Shown here piece by piece: positions 1 to 6,675 of a stretch of DNA of 17,037 nucleotides (within the stretch, counting starts at the first letter, position 1; each line of letters opens with the position of its first letter). The notes below the pieces were generated by a model. It saw nothing but the letters and a program-made list of their open reading frames with translations. It did not search any database and was not told where the DNA came from. The translations under genes were made by a program, and so were the position numbers. Location of the stretch: the NCBI GenBank assembly GCA_027026055.1, contig JALVPA010000073.1:1-17037 (forward strand), written 5' to 3'. The DNA is from Campylobacteraceae bacterium. GTDB taxonomy: Bacteria > Campylobacterota > Campylobacteria > Campylobacterales > Sulfurovaceae.

Positions 1-1
1 C

Positions 2-217
2 GTCGTTTCGGCTTCCACCGTCGTCGAAGGCGCGAAACGTTTCGGTCATACCACCGACGACGAATTTGTCCTTCTTTTTATCCACGGACTGTTACACCTT
101 TTGGGATACGACCACGAAACGGACAACGGCGAAATGCGCCGAGAAGAAGAACGTCTCATACGTCGATACGATCTTCCCGAAAGCCTTATCGTACGTACGG
201 ATACCACCAAGGAGTAA
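2..217 (+). CDS. ybeY: Endoribonuclease YbeY, C-terminal part (5' end outside window)
   Basis: Single-strand-specific metallo-endoribonuclease acting in 16S rRNA 3'-end maturation and ribosome quality control in the cytoplasm (family knowledge). Only the last 71 codons are present; the reading frame is open to the window edge. The diagnostic zinc-binding signature is visible as HGLLHLLGYDH, giving the three His ligands, preceded by a VVS...A..FGHTTDDE segment and followed by the usual short charged tail (MRREEERL). The TAA stop is directly followed by the ATG of the antiporter gene, whose ribosome site (AAGGAG) lies inside the last ybeY codons, so the two are probably co-transcribed. Identification is firm because of the signature; the start cannot be judged. 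Confidence 0.93.
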   Translation, partial: VVSASTVVEGAKRFGHTTDDEFVLLFIHGLLHLLGYDHETDNGEMRREEERLIRRYDLPESLIVRTDTTKE

Positions 218-1153
218 ATGTTGTATTTTGTTATTTTCGTCTTATCCATCGCCGCATTGATCTGGGGAGCGGATCTACTGATAAAAGAGAGCGAAAAGAT
301 CGCGCTACGATTCGGTATACCCGAATTTATCATCGGCGCTACCTTGATAGCTCTCGGTACGTCGCTACCCGAAATGGCGGCAAGCGTAGCCGCAAGTTTT
401 TCTCACAAAAGCGCCATGGCGGTTTCCAACGTGATCGGAAGCAACATTCTCAATATCACCTTGGTATTGGCAAGCGTCTTTCTCATCGCACCGCGTATGA
501 CCCCGCAACGCGACTTTTTCGCCAAAGACAGCACATGGGCGCTTATGCCGGTATTGGTCTTCGGTCTGATGATACTCGACGGTGAAGTATCTCGCTTCGA
601 TGCGATACTTTTGCTGACGATGATGGCGGCTTACGTACTCTTTTTGGTGCAGGACGCTTCGGGATTGCCGGAAGAGGAGTTGGAAGATGTCGACATCTCC
701 GCATTTAGCTGGCCAAAAACGATCGGAATGATCCTCGTCGGTCTCGTTTTTGTGATCGTCGGTGCCGAATTTACCGTAGAGAGTGCTTCTGCGATCGCGA
801 GAATGTTCGGCGTATCGGAATGGATCATCGGTATCGTCATGATCTCGTTCGGTACCTCTCTGCCCGAACTGGTCGTTAGCATCTCGGCTGCGCTGCGCGG
901 CAAAGTCGATATGGCCGTCGGCAACATCATCGGCTCCAACATGGCCAATACTTCCGTCGTACTCGGTGCAGCCGCGATAGTCAGACCCTTACCCGTCGAT
1001 ATTGTCGCCTATACCTTCGACATCGCTGCGATGGGCGTAGCGACCGTACTATTGGTCTTTTTGACGGCAAACAAACTCTACACGCGTTCCGCGGGCATAT
1101 CTCTTATCATCTTGTTTGCACTTTTTATCGAAAATACCGCACGCCAACTTTAG
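218..1153 (+). CDS. Calcium/sodium antiporter, CaCA family (YrbG-like)
   Basis: Inner-membrane cation exchanger that most likely extrudes Ca2+ in exchange for Na+ (family knowledge; substrate not proven here). The 311-residue protein is two homologous halves. Each carries the CaCA alpha repeat: GATLIALGTSLPE at about residues 40-52 followed by SNVIGSN (70-76), and GIVMISFGTSLPE at about 205-217 followed by GNIIGSN (235-241). The acidic residue at the end of each GTSLPE and the Asn residues are the expected ion ligands. The halves are linked by an acidic loop at about 145-162 (EEELEDVD), and about ten hydrophobic segments are visible. The start ATG follows the ybeY stop with no gap; AAGGAG is only 3 nt upstream, so a TTG one codon later is a minor alternative. 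The 3' end runs 4 bp into the convergent mrdA gene. Confidence 0.93.
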   Translation: MLYFVIFVLSIAALIWGADLLIKESEKIALRFGIPEFIIGATLIALGTSLPEMAASVAASFSHKSAMAVSNVIGSNILNITLVLASVFLIAPRMTPQRDFFAKDSTWALMPVLVFGLMILDGEVSRFDAILLLTMMAAYVLFLVQDASGLPEEELEDVDISAFSWPKTIGMILVGLVFVIVGAEFTVESASAIARMFGVSEWIIGIVMISFGTSLPELVVSISAALRGKVDMAVGNIIGSNMANTSVVLGAAAIVRPLPVDIVAYTFDIAAMGVATVLLVFLTANKLYTRSAGISLIILFALFIENTARQL

Positions 1154-2958
1154 TTTTCGCCGGGGATATACGCTTTAAAATAACGGTGCTTGTAGAGCCA
1201 ACGATAGATCTTCGCGGCAATAGGTCCCGCCGTCGAACCGCCGTGCCCGCCGTGCTCGACCAATACGGTTACCACGAATTGCGGATCGTCGTAAGGAGCG
1301 TAAGTGGTGATCCATGCATGCGAACGTTTATAGTACGCCAAATCCTCTTCCTTGATGCGTCTGACGGTAGACTGGGGGATCGAAGTAACCTGTGACGTTC
1401 CCGTTTTACCGGCCACGATAATCGGCAAATCGTGCAAAGCTCTGTAAGCCGTACCTTTTTTACTGTTACACACATCGTACATCCCTTTGCGAATCTCTCC
1501 GATAACCGACGGATCGAAATAGATAGGTTTGATAACCGGCTTTGTTTTGTTACCGTCGACAATATCGACAACTCTGGGTGTCACAAGGTTTCCCGTAGCG
1601 ACCAAAGCCGTATAACGCGCCACCTGCATCGGTGTAACGGCATCATACCCTTGACCGATGGCGGAAATAACCGTCTCTCCTTTGAACCATCCGCTATTGA
1701 AACGTTTACGTTTCCACGCCTTATCGGGAATGACTCCGTTAAATTCTCTCGGCAAGTCGATACCCGTTTTTACCCCCAATCCGAAACTGCGCAAATATTT
1801 TGCCATGGCGTCGATACCGACTTTGAGACTTTTGTTGTAAAAATAGACATCGCAACTTTCGCGTATCGCTTTACGCAATCCGACGGTACCGTGTCCATAG
1901 TGTTTCCAACATCGAAATTTGTGTTTGCTCTCTCCGATAGTCATATATCCCGGGCAATACTCCGAATGGCTTAAAATCCCCGGAGATGCTTTGTCGAACG
2001 CCAAGGCCATACCCATTTTTATCGTCGAACCCGGAGGATAAGTACCGTGGATGAACTTGTTGGTGAAAGGATGCGCCAAATCTTCTTGGAGTGCACGCCA
2101 CGCTTTGTAGCCGATACCCCCTACGAAAAGATTGGGATCGTAGGAAGGATAACTTACCGCGGCAATCACTTCACCCGTCGTTCGCATAACGATCGCCACT
2201 CCCGTTTCGTTACTCTCCTCAAAAGTATCGTAAATCATTTTTTGAAGCGCGATATCCAAATGCAACTTCAAATTTTTATTGTCTTTCGGCGGAACGCGTT
2301 CAATCGTTTCGACGGTTTTGTTTGTCGCCGTCACTTTATTGACGACATAGCCCAATTCGCCCTCCAATACTTTGTTGTAATAGCGTTCCAACCCGCTTTT
2401 GCCTACTTTTCCGACGATATCGACCACTTTGTCTTCGGCATTCTCTTTACGATTGGATCTTCCCGTATAACCGACGATATGCGCCGCGTATCGCCCGTAG
2501 GGATAGTAGCGCTTCGTTTCGGCTTCGATGCGAATTTCGGGATGCAAACTCAAAGTGCTGTAAGCGCTTATCATCTTTTCATATTCTATAAAATCCACCA
2601 CTTTGATGAACTTGTGATTGTATGGAGAGTCGTGTTTACGATAGACTTTCGACATTTCCGTCGCATTGAGTTCCGGAAAGGTACGCGTCAAAAGCGAAAC
2701 CGCGCGTTTGAATTCGTCGCTTGTCGTCTTCATATGCGGTACGATAGAGACGGAAAAGCCGATACGATTCATCGCCAACAACTTACCGTTTTTGTCCGTT
2801 ATCTCACCGCGTACCGGTTTGAGCGGTTCCGTCCGTAAAATATTTTCTTTCGCCAACTGCGTATAGTAATAGTTCGATTTGATACTCAGATGATAGATAC
2901 GCACAATCATCAATACCCAAACGGTGATAAAAACGAAAAGTGCCACGTAATATCTCAT
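1150..2958 (-). CDS. mrdA: Penicillin-binding protein 2 (peptidoglycan DD-transpeptidase of the elongasome)
   Basis: Class B transpeptidase that cross-links new peptidoglycan during cell elongation, working with RodA and the Mre proteins; anchored in the inner membrane with the catalytic domain in the periplasm. The 602 residues show an N-terminal membrane anchor (about 3-24), a dimerisation/pedestal segment beginning PVRGEITDKNGKLLA (48-62), and the transpeptidase motifs: STIK with nucleophile Ser311, SCD at 368-370 (the PBP2 form of SxN) and KTGT at 518-521. Length is normal for PBP2. C335, C350, H356 and C369 have the same spacing as the zinc ligands reported for Acinetobacter PBP2 (see findings). 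The start overlaps the stop of the upstream MreD-like gene by 4 bp, implying translational coupling. It is the last gene of the envelope cluster, with no terminator visible before the convergent antiporter gene. C. jejuni (Cj0652) and H. pylori (HP1565) have the homologue in the same position. Confidence 0.96.
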   Translation of the reverse strand: MRYYVALFVFITVWVLMIVRIYHLSIKSNYYYTQLAKENILRTEPLKPVRGEITDKNGKLLAMNRIGFSVSIVPHMKTTSDEFKRAVSLLTRTFPELNATEMSKVYRKHDSPYNHKFIKVVDFIEYEKMISAYSTLSLHPEIRIEAETKRYYPYGRYAAHIVGYTGRSNRKENAEDKVVDIVGKVGKSGLERYYNKVLEGELGYVVNKVTATNKTVETIERVPPKDNKNLKLHLDIALQKMIYDTFEESNETGVAIVMRTTGEVIAAVSYPSYDPNLFVGGIGYKAWRALQEDLAHPFTNKFIHGTYPPGSTIKMGMALAFDKASPGILSHSEYCPGYMTIGESKHKFRCWKHYGHGTVGLRKAIRESCDVYFYNKSLKVGIDAMAKYLRSFGLGVKTGIDLPREFNGVIPDKAWKRKRFNSGWFKGETVISAIGQGYDAVTPMQVARYTALVATGNLVTPRVVDIVDGNKTKPVIKPIYFDPSVIGEIRKGMYDVCNSKKGTAYRALHDLPIIVAGKTGTSQVTSIPQSTVRRIKEEDLAYYKRSHAWITTYAPYDDPQFVVTVLVEHGGHGGSTAGPIAAKIYRWLYKHRYFKAYIPGEN

Positions 2959-3413
2959 AACAACACCGCCGCAACCAGCAGATCCATGATCAGAGGATAC
3001 AATAAAATCTTATCGGGTGCGACCGTATCCGTCGCAAATACGAAATCGTAAAGATTCAGAAGTCCGAAATAGACCGCATCAATCGCAAACACCGTAAAAA
3101 GCACCCTGCACATATGACAATATCGTATATGTTTCCATAAAGGCGACGTCAAAAGATAAACCGAAAACACTGCCGTGATGTCCACGAAAAACGGTAACGA
3201 AAGATTGACATCGAGATTGAAAAAATAAAACAGCGAGAGCAAAATCGTCTTCCACCGCCCGTTTTCGAAACCGCGTATCAAAAGCAATCCGAAAACCCCC
3301 ATAAAGAGAGGCAAAAAGATATAGATGGAAATCAAAACGGGATACAATACGACAAAAACAACGAGCAATACAAAGGTGACAACATGTGTCGTTTGCCGTC
3401 GTCGATGTCTCAT
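2955..3413 (-). CDS. Small integral membrane protein, MreD-like
   Basis: A 152-residue, highly hydrophobic protein with about five membrane segments (roughly residues 11-30, 33-48, 57-73, 75-92, 104-125 and a last one at the C-terminus). Its short basic N-terminus (MRHRRRQ) suggests a cytoplasmic start. No enzymatic motif is seen. Size, topology and position directly before mrdA resemble MreD, the membrane component of the rod-shape complex, which often precedes mrdA; the equivalent genes in C. jejuni (Cj0651) and H. pylori (HP1566) are annotated only as membrane or hypothetical proteins. The MreD role is therefore inferred from context and topology. It lies 6 bp after the acetyltransferase stop and overlaps mrdA by 4 bp. 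The ribosome site is weak (AAGG about 11 nt upstream), consistent with coupled translation. Confidence 0.75.
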   Translation of the reverse strand: MRHRRRQTTHVVTFVLLVVFVVLYPVLISIYIFLPLFMGVFGLLLIRGFENGRWKTILLSLFYFFNLDVNLSLPFFVDITAVFSVYLLTSPLWKHIRYCHMCRVLFTVFAIDAVYFGLLNLYDFVFATDTVAPDKILLYPLIMDLLVAAVLL

Positions 3414-3419
3414 GCCGTT

Positions 3420-3881
3420 TTAGACCTTGTAGACCATCGCCACTTCGTTACATACGGGAAAGTGGATACATTTGATACAATCCGCCCAAATTTTATGTTC
3501 GGGGATACTCTCTTTGGCGATTTCGGCAAAACCGAGTTTTTTGAAAAATTCCGGCACGTAGGTCAATACCAACACATCTTCTCGTACGCCCAACATTTTG
3601 GCTTCCGACAATGTAAAATCGACAATCTTCGCACCTATCCCTTTTCCTCTACAACACTTATCGACAACAAGACTGCGAATCTCCGCCAAACGAACGGAGT
3701 GGATATGCAAAGCGGCGTAACCGACGAGACGACTATTCTCCTCCGCCAATACGTAAGAACGGATGTTGGTCGCCACCTCGTCGTCGCTTCTGGGTAAGAT
3801 AATCCCCTCTTCGACATCCTTCGCTACCATCGCCTGCATCGTCGAGATGTCCGATAAGCGCGCTTTACGCAGTGTTACCAT
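3420..3881 (-). CDS. Short GNAT N-acetyltransferase, probable ArgA-type N-acetylglutamate synthase
   Basis: A 153-residue stand-alone GNAT domain. The acetyl-CoA loop is seen as RGKGIG (78-83) after the beta-4 strand EIRSLVVD (68-74); the C-terminal half has LTYVPEFFKKLGF (106-118), then HKIWADC.KC..FPVC with Cys135, Cys138 and Cys144. This tail (IW.DC..C..FP.C.E) is, from family knowledge, typical of short ArgA-like N-acetyltransferases that form N-acetyl-glutamate for arginine synthesis when the long kinase-fused ArgA is absent. The substrate cannot be proven from sequence. AAGGAG lies 5 nt before the ATG. It sits 20 bp after engB and 6 bp before the MreD-like gene, so it is probably co-transcribed with the envelope genes. 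From memory it is absent from the corresponding C. jejuni block, so it looks like a lineage-specific insertion. Confidence 0.82.
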   Translation of the reverse strand: MVTLRKARLSDISTMQAMVAKDVEEGIILPRSDDEVATNIRSYVLAEENSRLVGYAALHIHSVRLAEIRSLVVDKCCRGKGIGAKIVDFTLSEAKMLGVREDVLVLTYVPEFFKKLGFAEIAKESIPEHKIWADCIKCIHFPVCNEVAMVYKV

Positions 3882-3901
3882 CGTCGCTCCTTGTTCGATG
3901 T

Positions 3902-4507
3902 TTACGCCACACCGAAAACGTATCGCATAATCTCTTTATGGACTGCATCGTGTCCCGTTTTTTTCAAATTGGAAACGACGATGGCGTCCGGAAAGGCTTT
4001 TTTCAAAGCGGCACGCTCTTTTTGATTCAGTTTGTCGCCTTTCGTAAAAACCGTCAAATAAGCTTGATCGGGGCGAATGAACTCTCGGATATACGCTTCT
4101 ACGTCGTCGTCGATTTTTGCGTGAGGATGTCTGGCGTCTCTAAGATGGATAAATAGTCGAATCGCCACTCTCTCTCGAATATATGCCACCAAATTTTTTT
4201 GCCATATCTCTTTCAAAGATTTGGAGACTTTCGCGTAACCGAAACCGGGAAGATCCACCAACCGCAAAGGATAACGCTCATCGTTGTACGCATAGGTTAC
4301 GTCAAAAAAGTTGATCAGTTGCGTTTTTCCCGGCGTCGAAGAGCTTTTGGCAAGATTTTTGCGCTGTGTCAGCGCGTTGAGCGTCGCGCTTTTGCCGACA
4401 TTGGAACGTCCCAAAAAGACCGCTTCGCTTAAGGTCTCTTCCACCGCATCGGAAATTCCTTGTGCCGACTTGACAAAACGAGCGTCGACGATTCGAGGGG
4501 AGTGCAT
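3902..4507 (-). CDS. engB: Ribosome-biogenesis GTPase EngB (YsxC/YihA)
   Basis: Small essential GTPase involved in assembly of the large ribosomal subunit (family knowledge). The 201-residue protein shows G1 GRSNVGKS (33-40), G2 around STPGKT (57-62), G3 DLPGFGYA (85-92), G4 TKGDK and a G5-like SNLKKTG near the C-terminus, which is the normal EngB arrangement and length. The reading frame stays open upstream to 4642, but that extension is a Lys/Arg-rich stretch lying over the 3' end of lptA. The ATG at 4507 has AAGGA about 8 nt upstream, sits 1 bp after the lptA stop and gives family length, so it is preferred. Homologues are Cj0650 and HP1567 in the same order. Some archaeal-type relatives exist, but the motif set fits EngB. 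Confidence 0.95.
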   Translation of the reverse strand: MHSPRIVDARFVKSAQGISDAVEETLSEAVFLGRSNVGKSATLNALTQRKNLAKSSSTPGKTQLINFFDVTYAYNDERYPLRLVDLPGFGYAKVSKSLKEIWQKNLVAYIRERVAIRLFIHLRDARHPHAKIDDDVEAYIREFIRPDQAYLTVFTKGDKLNQKERAALKKAFPDAIVVSNLKKTGHDAVHKEIMRYVFGVA

Positions 4508-4508
4508 C

Positions 4509-5057
4509 TTATTTTCCTTTTTTCTTGTCGCCGTTTTTCTTTGATTTCGCACCGCCGCTCTCTTTCGACGAATCTTTCGTTTCGAAAACGAACTTGACCG
4601 GTCTTTTGCCTTTTTTCGTCGCTTTTCCGACAACATCCGCATTGCCCGTCAAGGTGTTTATCGTAATCTTTTCACCGACGAGATGGCGTTTGTTTTCGAT
4701 ATCGTCGACGACCGCATGCCCGATAAGCGTATATACGGAGGTGTTAGGGTCATAGGTCACTTTGTCGGCATGCCCCTTATAAAAGCCGGTCTCTTGATCC
4801 AACTCGAAGTAGGCTTGCTTTTTTTTACCCGTAGCCACATATTTTTCGGCTTGATTTTTCTTATTGAAATAGACGACGATAAGATCGGCCGTAATCCAGT
4901 TCTTGCCCTGTTTGACTTTTGCATTGCCGATAAAGTGTACCTCTTTTTTGGTATCGATCGCTTTCATCCTATCGGAAGTCACTTCCACTTTTTCCGCATA
5001 TACGGGCAACCACATCAACCCTACCGCTACCGTTAAAATCCACTTTTTCATTTTCAT
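4509..5057 (-). CDS. lptA: LPS transport periplasmic protein LptA
   Basis: Periplasmic bridge protein that carries lipopolysaccharide from the LptBFGC complex to LptDE in the outer membrane. The 182-residue product starts with a Sec signal peptide (MKMKKW, hydrophobic core, cleavage probably after VYA at about residue 21), then an OstA/LptA beta-jellyroll (VTSDRMKAIDTKKEVHFIGNAKVKQG and repeats of this type) up to about residue 160, and ends in a Lys-rich low-complexity tail (KKNGDKKKGK). The ATG overlaps the lptC stop as ATGA; a second in-frame ATG two codons later has equally good spacing to GAGG. Order lptC-lptA-engB matches C. jejuni and H. pylori. The basic tail is longer than in E. coli LptA and is of unknown purpose. 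Confidence 0.9.
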   Translation of the reverse strand: MKMKKWILTVAVGLMWLPVYAEKVEVTSDRMKAIDTKKEVHFIGNAKVKQGKNWITADLIVVYFNKKNQAEKYVATGKKKQAYFELDQETGFYKGHADKVTYDPNTSVYTLIGHAVVDDIENKRHLVGEKITINTLTGNADVVGKATKKGKRPVKFVFETKDSSKESGGAKSKKNGDKKKGK

Positions 5058-5593
5058 TCAACCTCGTTCGTTTTATCCGATTTTTCTTTTTTCAACTCTA
5101 TCTCGCCGTGTACTATCATGGCATAAAGAATTTTCGTATACGTATTGTAACGCATCGACTCGCCTTCCAACATATTGCCGTTCATGTATGCTTTAAAAGG
5201 AGAGGTTGCTTCGAATATACCGCTTTTTTTGTCGTAAACGGCATGTTCGGTAAAATACCGAAACCCATCGTATCGATAGAGGCTTACGTTTCCGTCCAAG
5301 TAAAACATATCGCCGATAGTCATACCTTTGTCGGCCATTAAGCGCTTTACGGTATCGTTTCTATAGTCCAAAGATGTTAATACCAATTTTCCACCTTCTC
5401 GCCAACCTTTTTTCGTTATCATACGATCGACAAATCCCTTCGATGTCACTTCCGTAAAGGTCGTTTCGTAAAAAATCATTTCCTTGGAAATGGTTTTGTT
5501 CTTTTTGTTTTGATCATGTAAGTCGACAGACATCGTTATCAAAGAAGTCAACACTATCATCACGACAATCGCAATATCGAACTTCAATCCCAT
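5054..5593 (-). CDS. lptC: LPS export protein LptC-like, inner-membrane anchored
   Basis: Probable LptC, the bitopic inner-membrane protein that takes LPS from LptBFG and hands it to LptA. The 179 residues comprise one N-terminal membrane helix (about 4-24, DIAIVVMIVLTSLITMSV) followed by a periplasmic domain with the LptC/OstA pattern: MIFYETTFTEVTSKGFVDRM, later FYLDGNVSLYRYDGFRYFTEHAVYDKKSGIFEA, and GNMLEGESMRYNTYTKILYA. Sequence similarity to E. coli LptC is low by eye, as usual for this family, so the call leans also on its place between kdsC and lptA. It overlaps kdsC by 10 bp at its start and lptA by 4 bp at its end, both suggesting translational coupling. Confidence 0.85.
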   Translation of the reverse strand: MGLKFDIAIVVMIVLTSLITMSVDLHDQNKKNKTISKEMIFYETTFTEVTSKGFVDRMITKKGWREGGKLVLTSLDYRNDTVKRLMADKGMTIGDMFYLDGNVSLYRYDGFRYFTEHAVYDKKSGIFEATSPFKAYMNGNMLEGESMRYNTYTKILYAMIVHGEIELKKEKSDKTNEVE

Positions 5594-6081
5594 AACGACA
5601 AAAACCTTTCGGAAAGCCCCTCTTTTTCGATAAGGTATTCTATCATTTCTCTAACGGCACCGTCACCGCCTTTTTTCGACAAGATCACATCCGCCTCTTT
5701 CTCGACGAATACGCTGGCGTCTTTCGGTACGAAAGCAATAGAAGCGAGACGCAACATCGACAAATCGTTCAAATCGTCGCCGATAGCGGCTACTTGATCG
5801 TAGTTTAACGAAAGTTTTTCCAACAACCTATCGAGAACCTCCGTCTTTTTCTCCACACCTTGATAAAAGTGTTCGATACGCAACTCTTCGGCACGTCTGG
5901 CAACGATAGCGGACTTTCGACCGGTAATGATAGCCACTTGTTTGCCCAGTTTTCGCCAAGCGGCGATCGCCAAACCGTCTTTGACATTGAAAGATTTGAT
6001 CTCGTCACCCGTTTCGCTGTAGGTTATACGACTGTCCGTCATCGTACCGTCGACATCCAAGACGATGAGCTCTATACTCAT
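5584..6081 (-). CDS. kdsC: 3-deoxy-D-manno-octulosonate 8-phosphate phosphatase KdsC
   Basis: HAD-superfamily phosphatase that converts Kdo-8-phosphate to Kdo in LPS inner-core synthesis in the cytoplasm. In 165 residues the four HAD motifs are visible: DVDGTMTD with nucleophile Asp9 and Asp11, the TGR motif (ITGRKSAIV, about 54-62), the conserved Lys region (EKKTEVL), and GDDLNDLSML for Mg2+ binding. There is no cap domain, as expected for the tetrameric C0-type KdsC. The frame stays open upstream to 6204 within hisB, but the ATG at 6081 overlaps the hisB stop as ATGA and begins immediately before the first beta-strand, giving normal length. Homologues are Cj0647 and HP1570 in the same cluster. 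Confidence 0.95.
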   Translation of the reverse strand: MSIELIVLDVDGTMTDSRITYSETGDEIKSFNVKDGLAIAAWRKLGKQVAIITGRKSAIVARRAEELRIEHFYQGVEKKTEVLDRLLEKLSLNYDQVAAIGDDLNDLSMLRLASIAFVPKDASVFVEKEADVILSKKGGDGAVREMIEYLIEKEGLSERFLSLWD

Positions 6082-6656
6082 AATACCCCTTTGGTACTCG
6101 GAATACCCGCGCGTTCGTTCGGTGTCAGCGCACGACGCAACGCCACGGCGAAAGCCTTGAAAGCGGCTTCGAGGATATGATGCCCGTTTTTGCCTCGATG
6201 ACATACCATATGCATCGTCATCGGCGTATTGAAAGCCACGGCGCGAAAAAACTCTTCGGCCAATTCCGCATCGAAAGTACCGACCTTCCCGACAACCGAC
6301 ACTTCATAGACGAGAAACGCGCGATTGGAAAGATCGATATCGCAACTCACGCTCGCTTCGTCCATGACCACCGTCGCATTGCCGTAGCGTTCGATACCGC
6401 TAACGGGATAGATCGCTTCGCGCAACGCCTTTCCCAAAACGATACCGACATCTTCCACGCTGTGATGATCGTCGATATGCGTATCGCCTTTGCACGTCAC
6501 TTCCAAATCCATCCACGCATGTTTGGCGAACGCCTCCAACATATGATCGAAAAAACCGACGCCGGTTTCTATACGACTCTCTCCTCGACCGTACGTCTCC
6601 AACCTCAACGTAATTTGCGTCTCCTTGGTCTCTCTCGTCATTTTCACATCGGCCAT
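6078..6656 (-). CDS. hisB: Imidazoleglycerol-phosphate dehydratase (monofunctional HisB)
   Basis: Catalyses the sixth step of histidine synthesis, dehydration of imidazole-glycerol phosphate to imidazole-acetol phosphate, with Mn2+. The 192-residue enzyme has the two duplicated metal motifs: DDHHSVED (His64, His65, Glu68) and GHHILEAAF (His159, His160, Glu163), plus the GFFDHML motif near residues 34-40. No N-terminal histidinol-phosphatase domain is fused. An upstream TTG at 6662 is possible, but AAGGAG at 6664-6669 is 7 nt from the ATG at 6656 and only 1 nt from the TTG, so the ATG is chosen. It sits alone among envelope genes, between rlpA (19 bp upstream) and kdsC (4 bp overlap); no other his gene is in the window. 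From memory it is not at this place in C. jejuni or H. pylori. Confidence 0.95.
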   Translation of the reverse strand: MADVKMTRETKETQITLRLETYGRGESRIETGVGFFDHMLEAFAKHAWMDLEVTCKGDTHIDDHHSVEDVGIVLGKALREAIYPVSGIERYGNATVVMDEASVSCDIDLSNRAFLVYEVSVVGKVGTFDAELAEEFFRAVAFNTPMTMHMVCHRGKNGHHILEAAFKAFAVALRRALTPNERAGIPSTKGVL

Positions 6657-6663
6657 TGACAAA

Positions 6664-6669
6664 CTCCTT
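6664..6669 (-). promoter_or_regulatory. Ribosome binding site deciding the hisB start
   Basis: AAGGAG on the minus strand, 7 nt before the ATG at 6656. The upstream in-frame TTG at 6662 would leave a single base of spacing, so the shorter protein is favoured. Confidence 0.8.
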
Positions 6670-6675
6670 TTTTGC

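Noticed and set aside
2047..2838. 263-codon open frame on the plus strand over mrdA
   Set aside because: Antisense to PBP2; residue make-up rich in Phe/Arg/His is typical of a shadow frame.
4508..4642. 45-residue N-terminal extension of EngB
   Set aside because: Lys/Arg-rich, lies over the lptA 3' end, exceeds family length; the ATG at 4507 has a good ribosome site.
6082..6204. 41-residue N-terminal extension of KdsC
   Set aside because: Lies inside hisB; the ATG at 6081 with ATGA coupling fits the family start.
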